From assembly GCA_033398695.1 (NCBI GenBank), contig CM065809.1, positions 179,728,501 through 179,792,500 of the forward strand: a stretch of 64,000 nucleotides of DNA, read 5' to 3'. Below the pieces are notes generated by a model. It saw only the letters and a program-made list of their open reading frames with translations, made no database searches and was not told the origin of the DNA. Of this stretch, positions 35,017 through 47,640 are shown piece by piece; the first letter of the stretch is position 1; each line of letters opens with the position of its first letter. The stretch comes from Orobanche coerulescens (taxonomy: Eukaryota; Streptophyta; Magnoliopsida; Lamiales; Orobanchaceae). The translations under genes were made by a program, and so were the position numbers.

Positions 35017-36747
35017 CTAATTAACATGCATTGAGTCTATCTCATCTTCCATAGCTTCTTGCCACTTGGTGGAGTCAACATCTGCCATCGCTTGGTCGTA
35101 TGTAGAAGGATCATTCTCTTGACTACTTTCTGTCATCTTATGGACACCCAGTTCCTCTTGATGCAGATAGCCATATCTCTCAGGTAATTGATAAATTCTA
35201 CTAGACTTGCGAGGTTGTGTTTGTATTTCAGAAGGTTGGGTTCTAATATCTTGCATAGTTGTCTCATTTGGTGTTTCTTTTATTTCTTCCAAAGAAATAT
35301 TTCTACCTGCCCCTCCTTCCTGAATAAACTGATCTTCCAGGAAGTGTGCTTGTATAGCAACGATGATCCTATGATCTTCGTGCATGTAGAATAGATATCC
35401 CATGGAATCCCCTGGATATCCTATGAAACGACCTTTCACAGACCTAGTTTCCAATTTCTCTACTTTAGTCTTCTTGACATAAGAAGGGCATCCCCAAATC
35501 CTAATGTGATTAAGACTTGGTTTCCTACCTCTCCACATCTCATGTGGAGTCTTAGGAACGGATTTGGAAGGACATCTATTCAAGATATGCACAACAGTAA
35601 GGAACACGTAACCCCATAGATAAATCGGTAGATCAGTATAGTTAAGCATGGAGCGAACCATGTCCAACAAGGTTCGGTTCCTTCTTTCTGATACACCATT
35701 TAATTGTGGAGTAGCTGGAGGAGTGAATTGTGACACTATTCCTAGTTCTTTTAAGAACTCATCAAATTCGGTACTCATGTACTCACCACCCCGGTCTGAC
35801 CGAAGAGTCTTAACACGGTTACCTGTTTGATTTTCAACTAGGGCTTTAAATTCCTTGAATTTATCAAAAGCTTCAGACTTATGTTTCATTAAGTACACGA
35901 ATCCATACCTGGTATAGTCATCAGTGAATGTAATGAAATACTGAAAGCCATCTTGTGCCACTTCAAAAGGGCCACAGACGTCGGTATGGATCAATCCAAG
36001 TTTTTCAGCAGCTCTTTCAAAAGTCCCTGCGAAGGGTAACTTAGTCATTTTGCCTTGAAGGCAAGATTCACAAGTTGGATAGGGATCTGATCCCAATGGA
36101 CCCGTAAGCCCATCTTTCTCCATTTTATGAACCTTGGTCTGACCGATATGACCAAGTCTAAGATGCCACTTAAGTGCTTGGTTCGTTTCATCCCTACCAC
36201 GCTTCCTAGTTATAGTGTTCACAGTTGTTTTATTCTTTAGATTTAAATGGTATAAACCATTTAATAATGTAGCAGTACCAACCAATTTATTTCTAAAATA
36301 AATACGACAGGACCCATCTCCAATAAAGAAGTGAAATCCCTTTCGGTCCATGACCGGGATTGATACAATATTTTTGTGCCCCTTGGGCAAAACAAGTACA
36401 TCATCTAAAGTAAGAATAAAACCAGATTCTAAATCCAACATAAGGGATCCGATATCAGAAGCCTCGACACTATGTCCACTTCCAACGGTGACCATAACCT
36501 CCCCTGAATCCAGCTTCCTACTTCGTTCCAGATCCTGATTCATTGTACAAATGTGAGAACTCGCACCGTAATCAAGTATCCAAGAAGTAGAATATACAGT
36601 TACAGAACAATTTGTTTCTAAAACAAGTAGTTCCGTACCTGAAGGCGCATTACGGTCAAGCTTTGGACAGTACCTCTTCCAGTGGCCTAGCTCACCGCAG
36701 TTGAGGCATACATCCGTTTTCTTGGTCCCCTTGCTCTTTTGAACCAT
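35017..36747 (-). CDS. Copia zinc knuckle, protease and integrase (576-residue open frame)
   Basis: The frame begins with a CCHC knuckle, CLNCGELGHWKRYC (residues 14-27). The protease active site reads ILDYGASSHIC (about 57-67), so the usual D-S/T-G is D-Y-G. A GAG-pre-integrase stretch follows (LKWHLRLGHIG, about 193-203). The integrase core has HTDVCGPF, TLRSDRGGEY and GVSERRNRT carrying the D, D and E residues. It ends in the RT N-terminus (STKWQEAMEDEIDSMHVN). The frame is open for 576 codons, long for an old copy, but the gag and RT parts lie in other frames. The Tyr in the protease motif would be expected to impair cleavage. Confidence 0.85.
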   Translation of the reverse strand: MVQKSKGTKKTDVCLNCGELGHWKRYCPKLDRNAPSGTELLVLETNCSVTVYSTSWILDYGASSHICTMNQDLERSRKLDSGEVMVTVGSGHSVEASDIGSLMLDLESGFILTLDDVLVLPKGHKNIVSIPVMDRKGFHFFIGDGSCRIYFRNKLVGTATLLNGLYHLNLKNKTTVNTITRKRGRDETNQALKWHLRLGHIGQTKVHKMEKDGLTGPLGSDPYPTCESCLQGKMTKLPFAGTFERAAEKLGLIHTDVCGPFEVAQDGFQYFITFTDDYTRYGFVYLMKHKSEAFDKFKEFKALVENQTGNRVKTLRSDRGGEYMSTEFDEFLKELGIVSQFTPPATPQLNGVSERRNRTLLDMVRSMLNYTDLPIYLWGYVFLTVVHILNRCPSKSVPKTPHEMWRGRKPSLNHIRIWGCPSYVKKTKVEKLETRSVKGRFIGYPGDSMGYLFYMHEDHRIIVAIQAHFLEDQFIQEGGAGRNISLEEIKETPNETTMQDIRTQPSEIQTQPRKSSRIYQLPERYGYLHQEELGVHKMTESSQENDPSTYDQAMADVDSTKWQEAMEDEIDSMHVN

Positions 36748-36828
36748 TGGGGCCTTGCCCTTTCCCTTGTCGATCTTGGCTATTGGACCTAACTGCTTCT
36801 TGTTCTTTTTCTGCTTATTCTTAGACTT

Positions 36829-37529
36829 TCAAGTCCCAGAAGAAATCACAAGTGCAGCTTCCTTTCCCTTTGTTTTCATTTGAGACTGGGCAGTCGTCAA
36901 TTTGTTCATTCGCCCAGCTAAGTTACATGCAATCTCATTGTAGGTAAAGTTCATGACAAATTGTGAAAAGGAGTCAGGAAGTGACTGCAGGATAAGGTCA
37001 GTTTGGAGAGATGCATGCATCTGAAAATCAAGAGCTTCCAATCTCTCAATCATCGAGATCATCTTGAGGACATGGTCCCCAACCCTCTCTCCTTCCTTCA
37101 TCCTGGCGCCTAATAATTGCTTTGATATCTCATATCTAGCAGTTCGGCTATGCTCTCCATAGAGCTCAGCGAGGTGCGATAAGATGGCTCTCGAAGACGT
37201 CATCTTTTCATGGGCTCGTTGAAGCTCATTGGTCATTGAGCCTAACATGTACCCTCGCACTCTTATGTCGTCTTTTACCCATTTCTCATGGGCATCGACA
37301 TTTCCTGATTGGCTCGGGTTCTTGCAGGAGCCGCTGGGATGTCCGCCTCCAAGACGTATCCCAGCATTTCCATAGTTAGGACAATCCTCAAGTTCCGAAG
37401 CCAGTCCACATAGTTCGGACCAGTGAGGACGTTCTTTTCAAGTAGTATAGTGAGTGAGTTCATTGTCATATTGAGAGTTTTGTTAACTGTAGAGAATAAT
37501 TTAAGATTCGTTAGTGATTGTTTAATCAT
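36829..37529 (-). pseudogene. Copia Gag
   Basis: The first part (37529-37275) has LTGPNYVDWLRNLRIVLTME, and the second (37260-36829) has MLGSMTNELQRAHEKMTSS and LGARMKEGERVGDHVLKMIS, typical of copia capsid (UBN2-type) proteins. A frame change near 37270 and a stop near 36829 separate it from the knuckle/protease frame. Confidence 0.85.
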
Positions 37530-39008
37530 GATCTGAGTAAAGAATTTAAGGACTTTCTTTATTCATAACTCGGCTCCCACTATTTTATCGGCATTTACAC
37601 ACTCCCATGTTAAATCCAGAAGTCTTGGGTGACTTCATAGTGGTGATCGATTTCTTTACAAAGTTTAATAGAGGGCAACCCATACGGTTTCTATTCTATT
37701 ATTCTTTATAAAGTGGTGTCTAACACCAACCCATCTGATTCGATTTTCTTTTACCCCTAGTTCACTTGCCCTCAACCCATTTGGTTTCTATGGCTCACTG
37801 AACTATCTAAGTTTAAACCGTCAACTCCTATTAGTCTGACAATTGAATCTTACCCGGCAACCCATACGGTTTATAGGGGTTTGATTTGTCACAACCAAAG
37901 GCATCTAATGCACTCTAGGAATTTATCAACTTTCCCCAAAAATATTACCCCGACATGCTCGGAAGAATAATATTCCGGTTTAGATTTCAATTTTCCATGA
38001 GTTTGACGGAGGGTAGGAAACCTCGTAACCTTTATAACTTAGTGTTTGTAAGCGGGAGTATTAACGCGATTATATGTTACATTTTGCACATTAATCCGTT
38101 TATAAGTGCAGTTTGTCGGTTTGTTTGTTTGTCATACAATATGAAAACATACACAACCTAAAACTAACAACATGCAGTTCATGACCGTTCCTAAAACAAA
38201 AACATCGCAAGCTAATTACATGTCTTCGGTCTTGAATCTTCGTCTACTCGAGCGGATCTTCCTCCGGTCTTCGTCATTACATATAAATTTTACATTTGAA
38301 AAATTGCATCCTATACAAATTTTCTAGTAAAATAAATAGGCTCAAAACGGCCTTTACAACCCAATCGAACAAAACAAACGATTCAAAACTAGGTCCATGA
38401 ACTACATCCCCATTCAAAATTAATGCAACAATTACGTTAAAATAAATAGCAATAATGATTAATCTAAAATTGATCTAATCAACAAAAATTAATCCAACAA
38501 TTAGAATTAACCCAATTAATTCACTTAACCATTAATTTTAATTTGCTCCGGACAAAATAAATATTTCATTAAATTAATTCCCTTAAAATAAAATTACCAT
38601 AATTATATTTTAGTCAAATTAAATCAAATTTAATTTGGGAAAAATTAATTTACCGAACAAAATATAAAAACGGAGTCGGAAAACACAAGGCCCGGGCCAA
38701 GCCCGCGGCCCGACAGGGGCAGCCCAGCCCAGCCCAGTCCAGCAGCCCCGAGCTGCCGGGTTCGGCCAATTTTCCGGTTCATTTTTTCGTCCCGAATTCA
38801 AAAATAATATTTTTTTTTAATTTTTATATTACACAATTAAATCAGTTTTTCAAAAGAAAAATAGATTTATATTGTAACATAAAATCATGAAAAATAATTT
38901 TTAGATGAACAATTAAACATCAACAATTAAAACGATTATGATTCTAAATCATAAAAAATAATCAAGCATTCCAAATGCAAATATCGAATATACGATTGCA
39001 TAGACCTC
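37530..39008 (-). other. Leader of the copia element
   Basis: AT-rich untranslated region between the primer-binding site and gag. A CCCAGCCCAGCCCAG-type tract lies at about 38720-38745. No coding domain is seen. Confidence 0.6.
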
Positions 39009-39020
39009 GCTCCGATACCA
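39009..39020 (-). other. Primer-binding site of the copia element
   Basis: The minus strand reads TGGTATCGGAGC one base after the 5' LTR, one base different from the TGGTATCAGAGC complementary to initiator tRNA-Met. Confidence 0.85.
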
Positions 39021-39021
39021 C

Positions 39022-42000
39022 TGCTGGGATTCGGTGATTAAAATCGAATTACGCAATGGAAAATAAACCTGTCCAACCGGATAAAACCAAACCCCAAAAA
39101 CGGACCGATCAAGCATAATATAAACGAATATAAATAACGAGGAAGAGAATTAAAGAATACTTACCCTCGTAGTCCTTTGATAATATAATCTTCAAAGAAA
39201 GAAAAAAAAAACGAGCAAGCCTTTTCTCGATTACCAACACGAACACGAATCCAATTCGTTGTAGCTTGTTGAATGATCCAACACCAAAAATGCCGAATGT
39301 CTCTACGTTATCACGCGTCGGATATTGATCGGAAAAATAAAATATCAAATTCGTTCTCAAAGAACACGGCTAGGAATTGATACGATATTTTTCTTCTCTT
39401 CTCTTCTTCCTTTTCTTTCTCTAAAAAATGAACAAGAAAAAGGAAATAAATTTTTCTCCTCCTCCTCTCTTCTCTCACAGCTGAACAAGTCTTTGTGGGG
39501 GTGTGTTTTTCAACTTTTTCATGAGGTGTGAAAGACATCTAAAACCAAAACCAAACCAAACATACCCAGTATATCCCGCTCAGAGCAGGGTATGGGGAGG
39601 GTAAGATGTACGCAAACCATGCCCCTACTTATTACGGTAGGGAGGCTGTTTCCGTGAAGACCCTCAGCTTAGTGCACAACAACATATTGAGTGAAAAATA
39701 CAAAGGGAAGCATATGATACGAAAAAACTCAATACCATACTGAGTCCATGGCTTAATCCACATGAGACTTACCTAAGAGGAATTTGGCTACTTCACTCCC
39801 GATGAACGCTGCTCAAACAGAAGAGAGGTTGACTCCGCGCACAGCTCCCTGTCAAAAATATACCACACGCAAAAGGCAATAGGATAAAAATATACAATAA
39901 ATGTAAAAATGCAATGCTCTAGGTCAAAGCTAACCGAGACAACCCAACCCTGAGGCTCTCAACTACATCAACACTCCCAACTAAAGAATCCACAACTCTG
40001 ATCTGGCGCCTCCAAGCGCACCTATCAATAGTCATGATCTCAGAAAGGTTTAAGGCCTTCAAATCTAATCTCAGCTGCTCCTCCCACGTCCTCATCGGTC
40101 TGCCTCTTCTCCTCTCCCCGACAACTACTAAACTCTCGACCCTCCTTACCGGAGCAGATGCCTGCCTCCTGCGGACGTGGCCAAGCCATCTCAATCTCCC
40201 CCTAACTTTTGCTGAAATGGGCGTCACTTCTAGCGCGTTCCTGAAGACCCCGTTCGAGATTCTATCTAACATTGTGCGACCACACGACCAGCATAACATT
40301 CTCATTTCAGCCGCTTTCAACTTGCTCTCAAGCGACTTCTTCATCGCCCAACATTCAGAGCCATACAACATAGCAGGCCGGATTGCCGCTCTATAGAATT
40401 TACCCTTCAACTTTAGAGGGACTTTCTTATCGCACAGGACCCCTGTCGCTGCTCTTCACCTTAGCCACCCCGCCTTGATGCGATGAGTGACATCATCTTC
40501 ACACTCACCTTCCTTCTGAATGATCGAACCCAAGTACTTGAACTTATCCGTATGGGGAACAATCTGATCCGCAATCATTACCTCTACATCTACCTCGTTG
40601 GCCTCACCACTAAAGTTAGGTGTGAAAGACATCTCAATATATAATACAAATTGATATCAAAATGATTAGATTCCAAATCTCATGCATTTTGTCCTCAACT
40701 TTGTAAAATATGACTAACACATCCCACACAACACATGGAGAATTTCCAAGCATGAGAGGGGGGCGGCCCTCTTGAGTTTAGGTGAGAAAACGAGCCGATC
40801 CACTCGGTTCGTGTACCGGACATTCGCGTGTCTAGTCCGTTAAATACACTTCGTTGTATCCCAAATGTGTTTATACTTAATTAATTAATCTAATTAATTA
40901 ATTTTATCAAATACAAAATTATAATAATATATTTCCAAGAAATAATTATGTATGAATTAAATTAATTACCCGGTAATTAATTTCAATTCACTAGACCGCA
41001 TGATTTATCAAATAAATCAAATTAGATATCTAATATCCAATATTAATGAAGAGATAATAAATACATATTTATCCATCCAATATCCTTGTGTGCGACTCCG
41101 TAGGTCCGTCTTAGTCGGCAATGGGAGGAACCAAGGAGTACGGGTAACACTTAGCCAGTCTAGTGCTTCGTATCATAACCCAACTAAGAACGAATGATTG
41201 GATCATTACAAAACCCTTATGTCGTGAATACCGTATACGTATAAACCCTTCAATCATATGTCCCGGTCAAGTATTAGGGTCACGGTAAAGTCAAACCCTA
41301 CTGTAACTTGACTTTATGCTTTCTGTTAATGCAAACTGAGATCATAGAGCTCTCGTGTATCAAATACAACTAGCTCTAAATGCTTTGGCCAAAGACTTAT
41401 AATCTCATTTGCCATTAACCGCATAGAACATTTACCTGCTCACTTACAGGAGAAAGAATTCTATCTTGGTATTCAGTAGAGACTCTTACTTGCCCACTAA
41501 GTTGCATTTCGAGGTTGACCCCACCCACTGGCGATTGGATCGAACTACTCTAATGACTAACTTAATGTCACAAGCACATCTCCTACTGAAACCTCAAGTC
41601 AAAGGTCCACATATACCTATTACAACCTTTCGATCCAGTCATTGACAATCCCTGAGTGATATCCATGTGACCGAATCGAGGTGAGTCGTGTTCGAGTATA
41701 CTAATCTCACTAGCATACCTATAATGTGTGCTCCCACTAGCCCTTAATGAATACCGGCACTCTACATGTCAAAGTACACGTTATACAAGTCTTGTATAAA
41801 CTTATTGCCCAGTTAAGTTTTATCAACTTGCGAACGAGTTAAGCATTCGAGCTCTAAACACTTCCAGTGCCTATCTCCTTATCTCCATAAGGAGTAGAAT
41901 GTTTGCTCTCAAATTCAAGGACTATTATTCTATATACCAAATCACAATGCCAATGATATACAATATTATAGAAATAATTATTCCCTTGTTAAATATTCAT

Positions 42001-42065
42001 AAATACAATACATATGCTCTCACTCTCTCATCCTATGAGTGGCATTCGAGGGAATATCCCTAACA
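39022..42065 (-). repeat. 5' LTR of the copia element, enlarged by a LINE
   Basis: Starts TGCTGGGATTCGGTG and ends TATCCCTAACA on the plus strand. It is 3.0 kb long because of the LINE at 39541-40617. Outside that insert it is closely similar to the 3' LTR. Confidence 0.85.
39541..40617 (-). mobile_element. 5'-truncated RTE-type LINE
   Basis: A 17-bp duplication AGGTGTGAAAGACATCT flanks the insert (39524-39540 and 40618-40634). On the minus strand it opens in the reverse transcriptase thumb (FKYLGSIIQKEGE, then a stop replacing the Trp after GWLR) and ends with LYGSECWAMKKSLESKLKAA, GHVRRRQASAPVRRVE and RRGRPMRTWEE (40410-39919), the C-terminal signature of RTE elements. The 3' tail is a GGTTTT-like repeat rather than poly-A, as is common in the RTE clade. 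Truncation removed the endonuclease and catalytic core. Confidence 0.85.
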
Positions 42066-43339
42066 CGGGTAAGATTTGTTGAATCTCCGGGATCCGTCCT
42101 TTGCTAGTACGGATCAGGCGTGACCATAGGGTTATCCAATCGGGTATGACTTGCAGGGACTCCAAGGTTCGTGGCTTGCTAGCCTGATGCCGGGATAACT
42201 TGTGGGGTTATCCAATCCGAGTATGTCTTGCGGGGACTCCGAGGTTCGTAGCTTGTTAGTGCGATGTCGGGATAACTTATGATTGTGGTTCGGTTATGTG
42301 ACGTACGTATCATGGGTTGTCCAATCGGGTATGTCTCGTGGAGTCTACGAGGTTTGTGGCTTGTTAGACCGATGCCGGGATAACTATGAACGTATGAATG
42401 GTTGTGGTTATGTAACTTTTGTCACGGTGACATGTGATATTGTGTAGTTTCCCATTGGGTTATTTACTCGGGTAAGTTCTGTGGGTGCATCTGAGGTTCG
42501 TGGCTTGTTAGCATGGGATGCGAATAATCCTTGGAAATATATTGATATGGATGATTGGGTCGTGGATCCCGTGTTTTGTGATCGGAATGGTATGATTGGG
42601 TCGTGGACCCCGTGTTCTATTATCGAATTTGTATTTTGGAAAAATGATCTTTGGCTGTGTCCCTAAGTGGTTTTCGAAAATCTTGAGAATTCTTACATCC
42701 CAAATGTTTTCAAAACTCTCGAGATCGTAAAATGTTTTGTAAGATGCATATTGGGTTTAATCCTACCTTTCATGATTTGAACTGTTTTGATCAAGTGATT
42801 TATCTCGGGAAGCATGTTCACGATTATTATGTCCTTGGAGTATGTTGTTTATGGCTTGTATTTGTATTTTATACTTGCACTAGCAGAACAATGGAATTTT
42901 GCTAACCCCCGAATAATCGGGGGGTGGATGTCTGTATTGCGTCCAGGTACTTGCAGGTTGCTGGGGAGCGAATCACAGGATCGGTACGAAGGATGATGGA
43001 AGATGACGATACTAATCACATGAAGACCAGTGTTGAGTATTTTGGTACAGTCTTGTTGTTTTTTCTTTCCGTTGTGGTGTTTTTCCGTTTGATAGGAGTG
43101 CTGATGTATTCTGGCCCCTGCATGGGTATGAGTTGTGAGGAAGAGTTATGTATGTTTGGTGTGTATGTTGTAGCAAAAGACCAAATTGGTCTAATGGTCC
43201 TCTATTTAGCCGTGTCGGCATGTAATGGGATGTATTGTTTTTGTATTTAGCCTGGTAGATTTTCACGAAGAGGGTCTGTGGCGCTGTAATATTCCCGAGT
43301 GATTCGGGGGGTGTTACATACCGATACGATGATTTTATA

Positions 43340-45806
43340 CACTAGTGGAAAAATACCATTTTATATCACAATTTCTAGATCGGTTGCAGTATAACCGATT
43401 TAACAAGTGATTAGGTTTCATTTTACATCGGTTATTAGGAAATCGATGTAATATATCAGTTTTTTACATCGGTTAATAGGGAAACGATTTAATATATCAA
43501 TTTTTTACATTAGTTAATAAAAAACTGATTTAGTATGTCTATGTTTCACATCGGTTAATAAAGAACCGATCTCATATACCAACACATAAAACGGCCCCCA
43601 CTACCCAATTTAGGTCTTTCAACCTTCTCCGGTTATTCAACCTTGCGATTCAATCTCCTCCCATCAACCTTGCGATTCACATACCGGCTAAAAGCTCCAT
43701 CACCCATAGCCTTATCCCAACCAGATACTGATGTGCTGAAATTCATGTGGTTTGCCACAGCTGATATTAGAGAATCCATACATGTAGATATTGAGGCCAA
43801 GATAATTGGTGAGGAAAGGGAGTTGTTTATTTATCAAAAGGATATCATGGAGTTGTTGCAAAATCAAAAGCTTTGCGTGTCTATCTTGCAATTCTACAAT
43901 AAGTATGTTATTTATCTTTTAACATACAACGCACTCCTAAATGTAATAATGTATATATTTACTTCTTCGAATGTTTATCCTTTAGCGAACTTTTTAAAGT
44001 GACAAAGATTCAATATTACTGTAGGTATCTCCACAACATATTGAAATTATTGGGTAGAGCCGAGAAATATGGATTGATGTGCCCACTCACCATTCAAAGC
44101 ACATGCAATAATAACCAAGACATAGGAGCGTACATTAGGATAAGAATTACAGCAGGAGATTTTGAATGTTTCCTTGCACCGTACTTTGCTGAGGAAGTAG
44201 CACTAGTTTAAGTGAAATAGAAAAACTTTAACTAAATAGGTTTAAAATGGTATCAAATATAAGAATAACTACAAAATAGGTTTAAAATAAGAAAAACATT
44301 TTCTTATTTGTTTTCTTATTTCAGTTCATATCTTGAAGGATCATTGGCAATTGATTGTTCTTTGCCCGAAACAGAATGTCGTCGCCTGGTTTGCTCCGTA
44401 GGGAGAAAGCCCAAGAAGGACTTGATCAACAAGATTCAGACGTATGAGTTGAATAAAAAATCTTTTTATAGTGTTGTGTGCCTATTTTGAAATAAATGTT
44501 TTTATTTATTATGTCATATAGCGTTTGATGCATATCAAGTTATTAAGGGCAAGCAAACTTACAAATTAAAGAAGCCCACATGGGTTTTTTCAAAGGTAAA
44601 TTTTCAAACATGTTTACTTTCTATACTTATTTAAGTTAAGGCATTAAATGTTTATAATCATAATTGTTTACTTTACTTTTTTTTTTCAAGTGTCACAAGC
44701 AAATTGGAGGTGAGGCATGTTGGTACTTTGTTATGAGGTATATGCTGGAGATCATCACACTAGACATTGTCGACTCATTCGAAAAGGTACTTTGTTTACA
44801 TCACGTAGAAGTGAGGCTATAAAGAGGGCATGTCCACTGATTTCTTGTTTACTAGTAAAAAAAATCAACTGGTTTGGGCATTTACCGTGTACAACCCACT
44901 GTTTTATTTTGGTGTATTATTTACTTTAGATTGACATAAATATTTAGAAAATATAACCCCCACCCCGCTTCTTTTATGTGTTTTTACCATAAAAATGGTT
45001 GTTGACAATAAAAGAAGGAGAAATGGCAAAATATTAGCTGTTCAAAATCAAAGACATATGTTTATGGATATTTGATCAACTGGTGGCCTCTTGTTAATTT
45101 GCAGACATTTGATATGGAAGAGCCTTATTCGAAGGATGATATTGATGACGTACGAAGACGTTGAACTCAATATTTTCTGGATTTTACATCTTTATCTAAG
45201 TAGTAAGATAGGAATATGGGAACCGGTACGTAGGGATTTGCTGTGTAGGGATCATTCATCATTTTGTGGTTGTACTTTTTTTTGCAAGATTTATAATCTC
45301 TTGTAATAACTGTTGTTGTACATTTTTTGCAAGATGTAAACATGGTTTTGTAATAGAATAGTGTAAACTTGATAATTTGGGTAGAATATACGGTTTTGTT
45401 GGATATTTTATTGTTCATGTTATGTTTTATAGGAGGGATTCTGTCGTGATCTAAAAATTGCCACTTTTGTGAATAAGGCATTTCTAAATCTGCCATTTTT
45501 TTGAACCAGAATATTATTTTTTCTAAATCGGTTAAAGCAGTAACCGATTTAGAATATTACACATTCTAAATTGGTCAAAGCAGTAACCGATTTAGAAACT
45601 TAACATTCTAAATCGAGTTTCCGGATATCCTATTTGGAATGTGAGATTCGAAATCGGTTATATGAACTTACTAAATCGGTTAAATAACCGATGTTAAAAG
45701 TATTTTCTACATCGACTAAATAATCGATGTTAAATGCGTCGAGTTTCTACATTGGCTGGATCTATAACGGTTCGAGACCCGATTTAAAATTCCATCCCCA
45801 CTTATG
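43340..45806 (+). mobile_element. CACTA (En/Spm-type) DNA transposon, degraded
   Basis: The left end CACTAGTGGAAAAATACC begins at 43340 with subterminal repeats ACATCGGTTAATAAAGAACCGAT (43420-43580). The right side (45510-45770) has the same repeats inverted (TAAATCGGTTAAAGCAGTAACC). The right terminus near 45795 is not an intact TAGTG, so that boundary is approximate. No transposase is seen. The interior carries ULP1-like exons, as known for plant CACTA elements. Confidence 0.75.
43715..45153 (+). pseudogene. ULP1-type cysteine protease (C48) exons inside the CACTA element
   Basis: Split over about six exon-like blocks: 43715-43905 (VLKFMWFATADIRESI, LLQNQKLCVSILQFYN), about 44023-44210 (AYIRIRITAGDFECFLAPYF), 44325-44442 (HWQLIVLCPKQNVVAWF; His at 44342-44344), 44520-44595 (YQVIKGKQTYKLKKPTWVF), 44691-44784 (CHKQIGGEACWYFVMRYMLE; Cys at 44718-44720) and about 45105-45153 (TFDMEEPYSKDDIDDVRRR). 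HW, Q and the Cys in a GG-x-x-C context match the SUMO/ubiquitin-like protease fold. The Asp usually after the His strand is not seen (WFAP), and a stop interrupts exon three. Function unknown; likely inactive. Confidence 0.7.
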
Positions 45807-46562
45807 GTATTATACATAGAGGTGCCCGGAAAACTCGGACCCGGCGGGTCGACCTGTCGACCCGTCGCACTCGTGTAGGACCCTGACCCGGCCAACTCGT
45901 CGGACCCGGGAGCCCGGACCTGTGGTATACACGGGTGGGGTTCGGGTCCTATATTTCCATACCCGTCGGCCCGCCGTGACCCAGCGGAAAAATATTTTTT
46001 TTTAAAAAAAGTGGTCGTTTGACCCGGCGGGTCTAATGGCCACATTTTCAAAAAAATTAAAAAAGAATCTAAAGTTCTATCTATAAATAGACCCTCAACC
46101 TCTCTAATTTTTTCACACTCACTCCTTTTAGTCTATCTATCTCTCAACTCTTATTGCTATAATATTTAATCTCTCTCTTTTTACTAGCATTTAATCATTA
46201 TGTCGAGTTCTGACAAGGAAAAGGGTATTGCTGCATCTCCTAAAAAATCCAAAATGTCCAAGTTTGAACGAATGGCTTGTAATATCCTGGAATTTCAATA
46301 TAAATTTTTTGTATTATTTTACATGAGTTATATTCCACAGTGCACGATATTACAGTATGGATAATATAATTTAAGGACTCGGGCAATTGTGTTGGAATAA
46401 TTGTCGTACTTGGTTGACAATTGTATTTGAGGATATCTTGTATCAGGTGTATCATATGAGAATATTATTGGAACGAGTATATGTATTCAGTATGTCGCGT
46501 GTACGTATTTGGTATGTTGAGGCGACATGCAGAAGCAGTTGAAAATGGCTAAGTATAAAAGC

Positions 46563-46946
46563 CATTACGTACGTTAAGCATAGGAGTTTACATACGTAAC
46601 TATGCGAGCTTAACATACGTTAGGTAGATTACATAACGTACGTTATGAAGAGAATCAAACAAGGCCCAAAGTGTCGGCAACTTTCGGCGCAGATGTGGAC
46701 AGGCGAGTCAACGTAGAGAATTACCAGTTACGTATGTTATGGATAGTCTATTACGTAGGTTAAATGGGTATATTACTGTAGCAAGTCAACATTGTGTTAC
46801 ATACGCTACGGCACATGTGTTACGTACATAATACAAGGTACAAAATGAGGCAGTGGGTTCTGAAGTAGCGTTACGTACGCTATCGAAGTCGGATAACATA
46901 TGTAATGCTCGTTACGTACGTTAGGTAGATCAGGTAACGTACGTAA
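46563..46946. repeat. ACGTACGT-type array in LTR C
   Basis: About twelve motifs related to TTACGTACGTAA, several perfect (46935-46946 TAACGTACGTAA, near 46635 ATAACGTACGTTAT) and others with one or two changes (ACATACGTAA, ACGTATGTTA). Confidence 0.85.
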
Positions 46947-47640
46947 CGACTGAAGTTGTATAAATATGAGACCTCCGTCATTTCATCATTTTGAGAGTTC
47001 ATCTTCATTTTCCATCTCCCAACTTCCCCAGACCAATTTTTGGCGTCTCTAAGTTGATTGTGAGCTTGAGAACATGGAATTGGAGCTTTGTTCATAGAGT
47101 TGATGATTATTCTTGGAAGGACGTCGTATCCGTATCAAGGCAAGTTATGCTTGCTCACCTCATAATGTTTAATAAATGGTCTTGATTTCATTTCATTTAT
47201 GATTCATATAGCAGTGATATTATGAATATGAATTGTCGGGATGATGGTATGTATATTATGCTTGGACTGGGATAAATCATAATGTATATGACTTAAAGAT
47301 GTCTAGTGGAAACGGAGATGTGAATTATCTTTGTTCTATTATATGAAATGTTGGATATCGAGGACAGTTTACCGTGCCGACATTGATCTCAAGGTGATGG
47401 ATTGTTGATAGTGATGAACTGTACTTCATTCTGGACTATTCGTATAACTGTGTATTCGTTCAGGGATGTTGGTCGTGGAAAGGTTAGTGTCTCCGGCTTT
47501 GAGGTAATTTAGTATTGCTCAATTATGATAATTATCCTGTTGCATTGTTCTATATGTTGTGTGTTAATGTTTCATGTAATGAGTGTGCATCATTGTTTGG
47601 TGTATTTTGTGATGTGCTCTTTCTTTGAACTGTAATTTCA

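Larger units (their letters stand above)
31996..42065 (-). mobile_element. Ty1/copia retrotransposon, degenerate
   Basis: Perfect CGGGT duplications (31991-31995 and 42066-42070). On the minus strand: 5' LTR (42065 to 39022), primer-binding site TGGTATCGGAGC at 39020 to 39009 (close to the initiator-Met type), a long leader (to about 37530), gag, protease, integrase, reverse transcriptase, RNase H, polypurine-like tract AAGTGGGATAT, and 3' LTR (33558 to 31996). Integrase before reverse transcriptase is the copia order. Both LTRs have changed: the 5' copy gained a LINE piece (39541-40617), and the 3' copy lost about 0.4 kb. Confidence 0.9.
30536..43318 (+). mobile_element. Solo LTR B, split by a 10 kb copia element
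   Basis: Perfect TACCG duplications (30531-30535 and 43319-43323) flank TGTAATACCCGAGATC at the left and GGGGGGTGTTACA at the right. Without the inserted copia (31996-42065) the LTR is about 2.7 kb, like the solo LTR at 14616. It has a palindrome array, a TATA box (31081-31088), tandem repeats around 42066-42400 and a CCCCCGA-ATAA-TCGGGGG hairpin (42906-42923). No gag or pol of its own. Confidence 0.85.
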
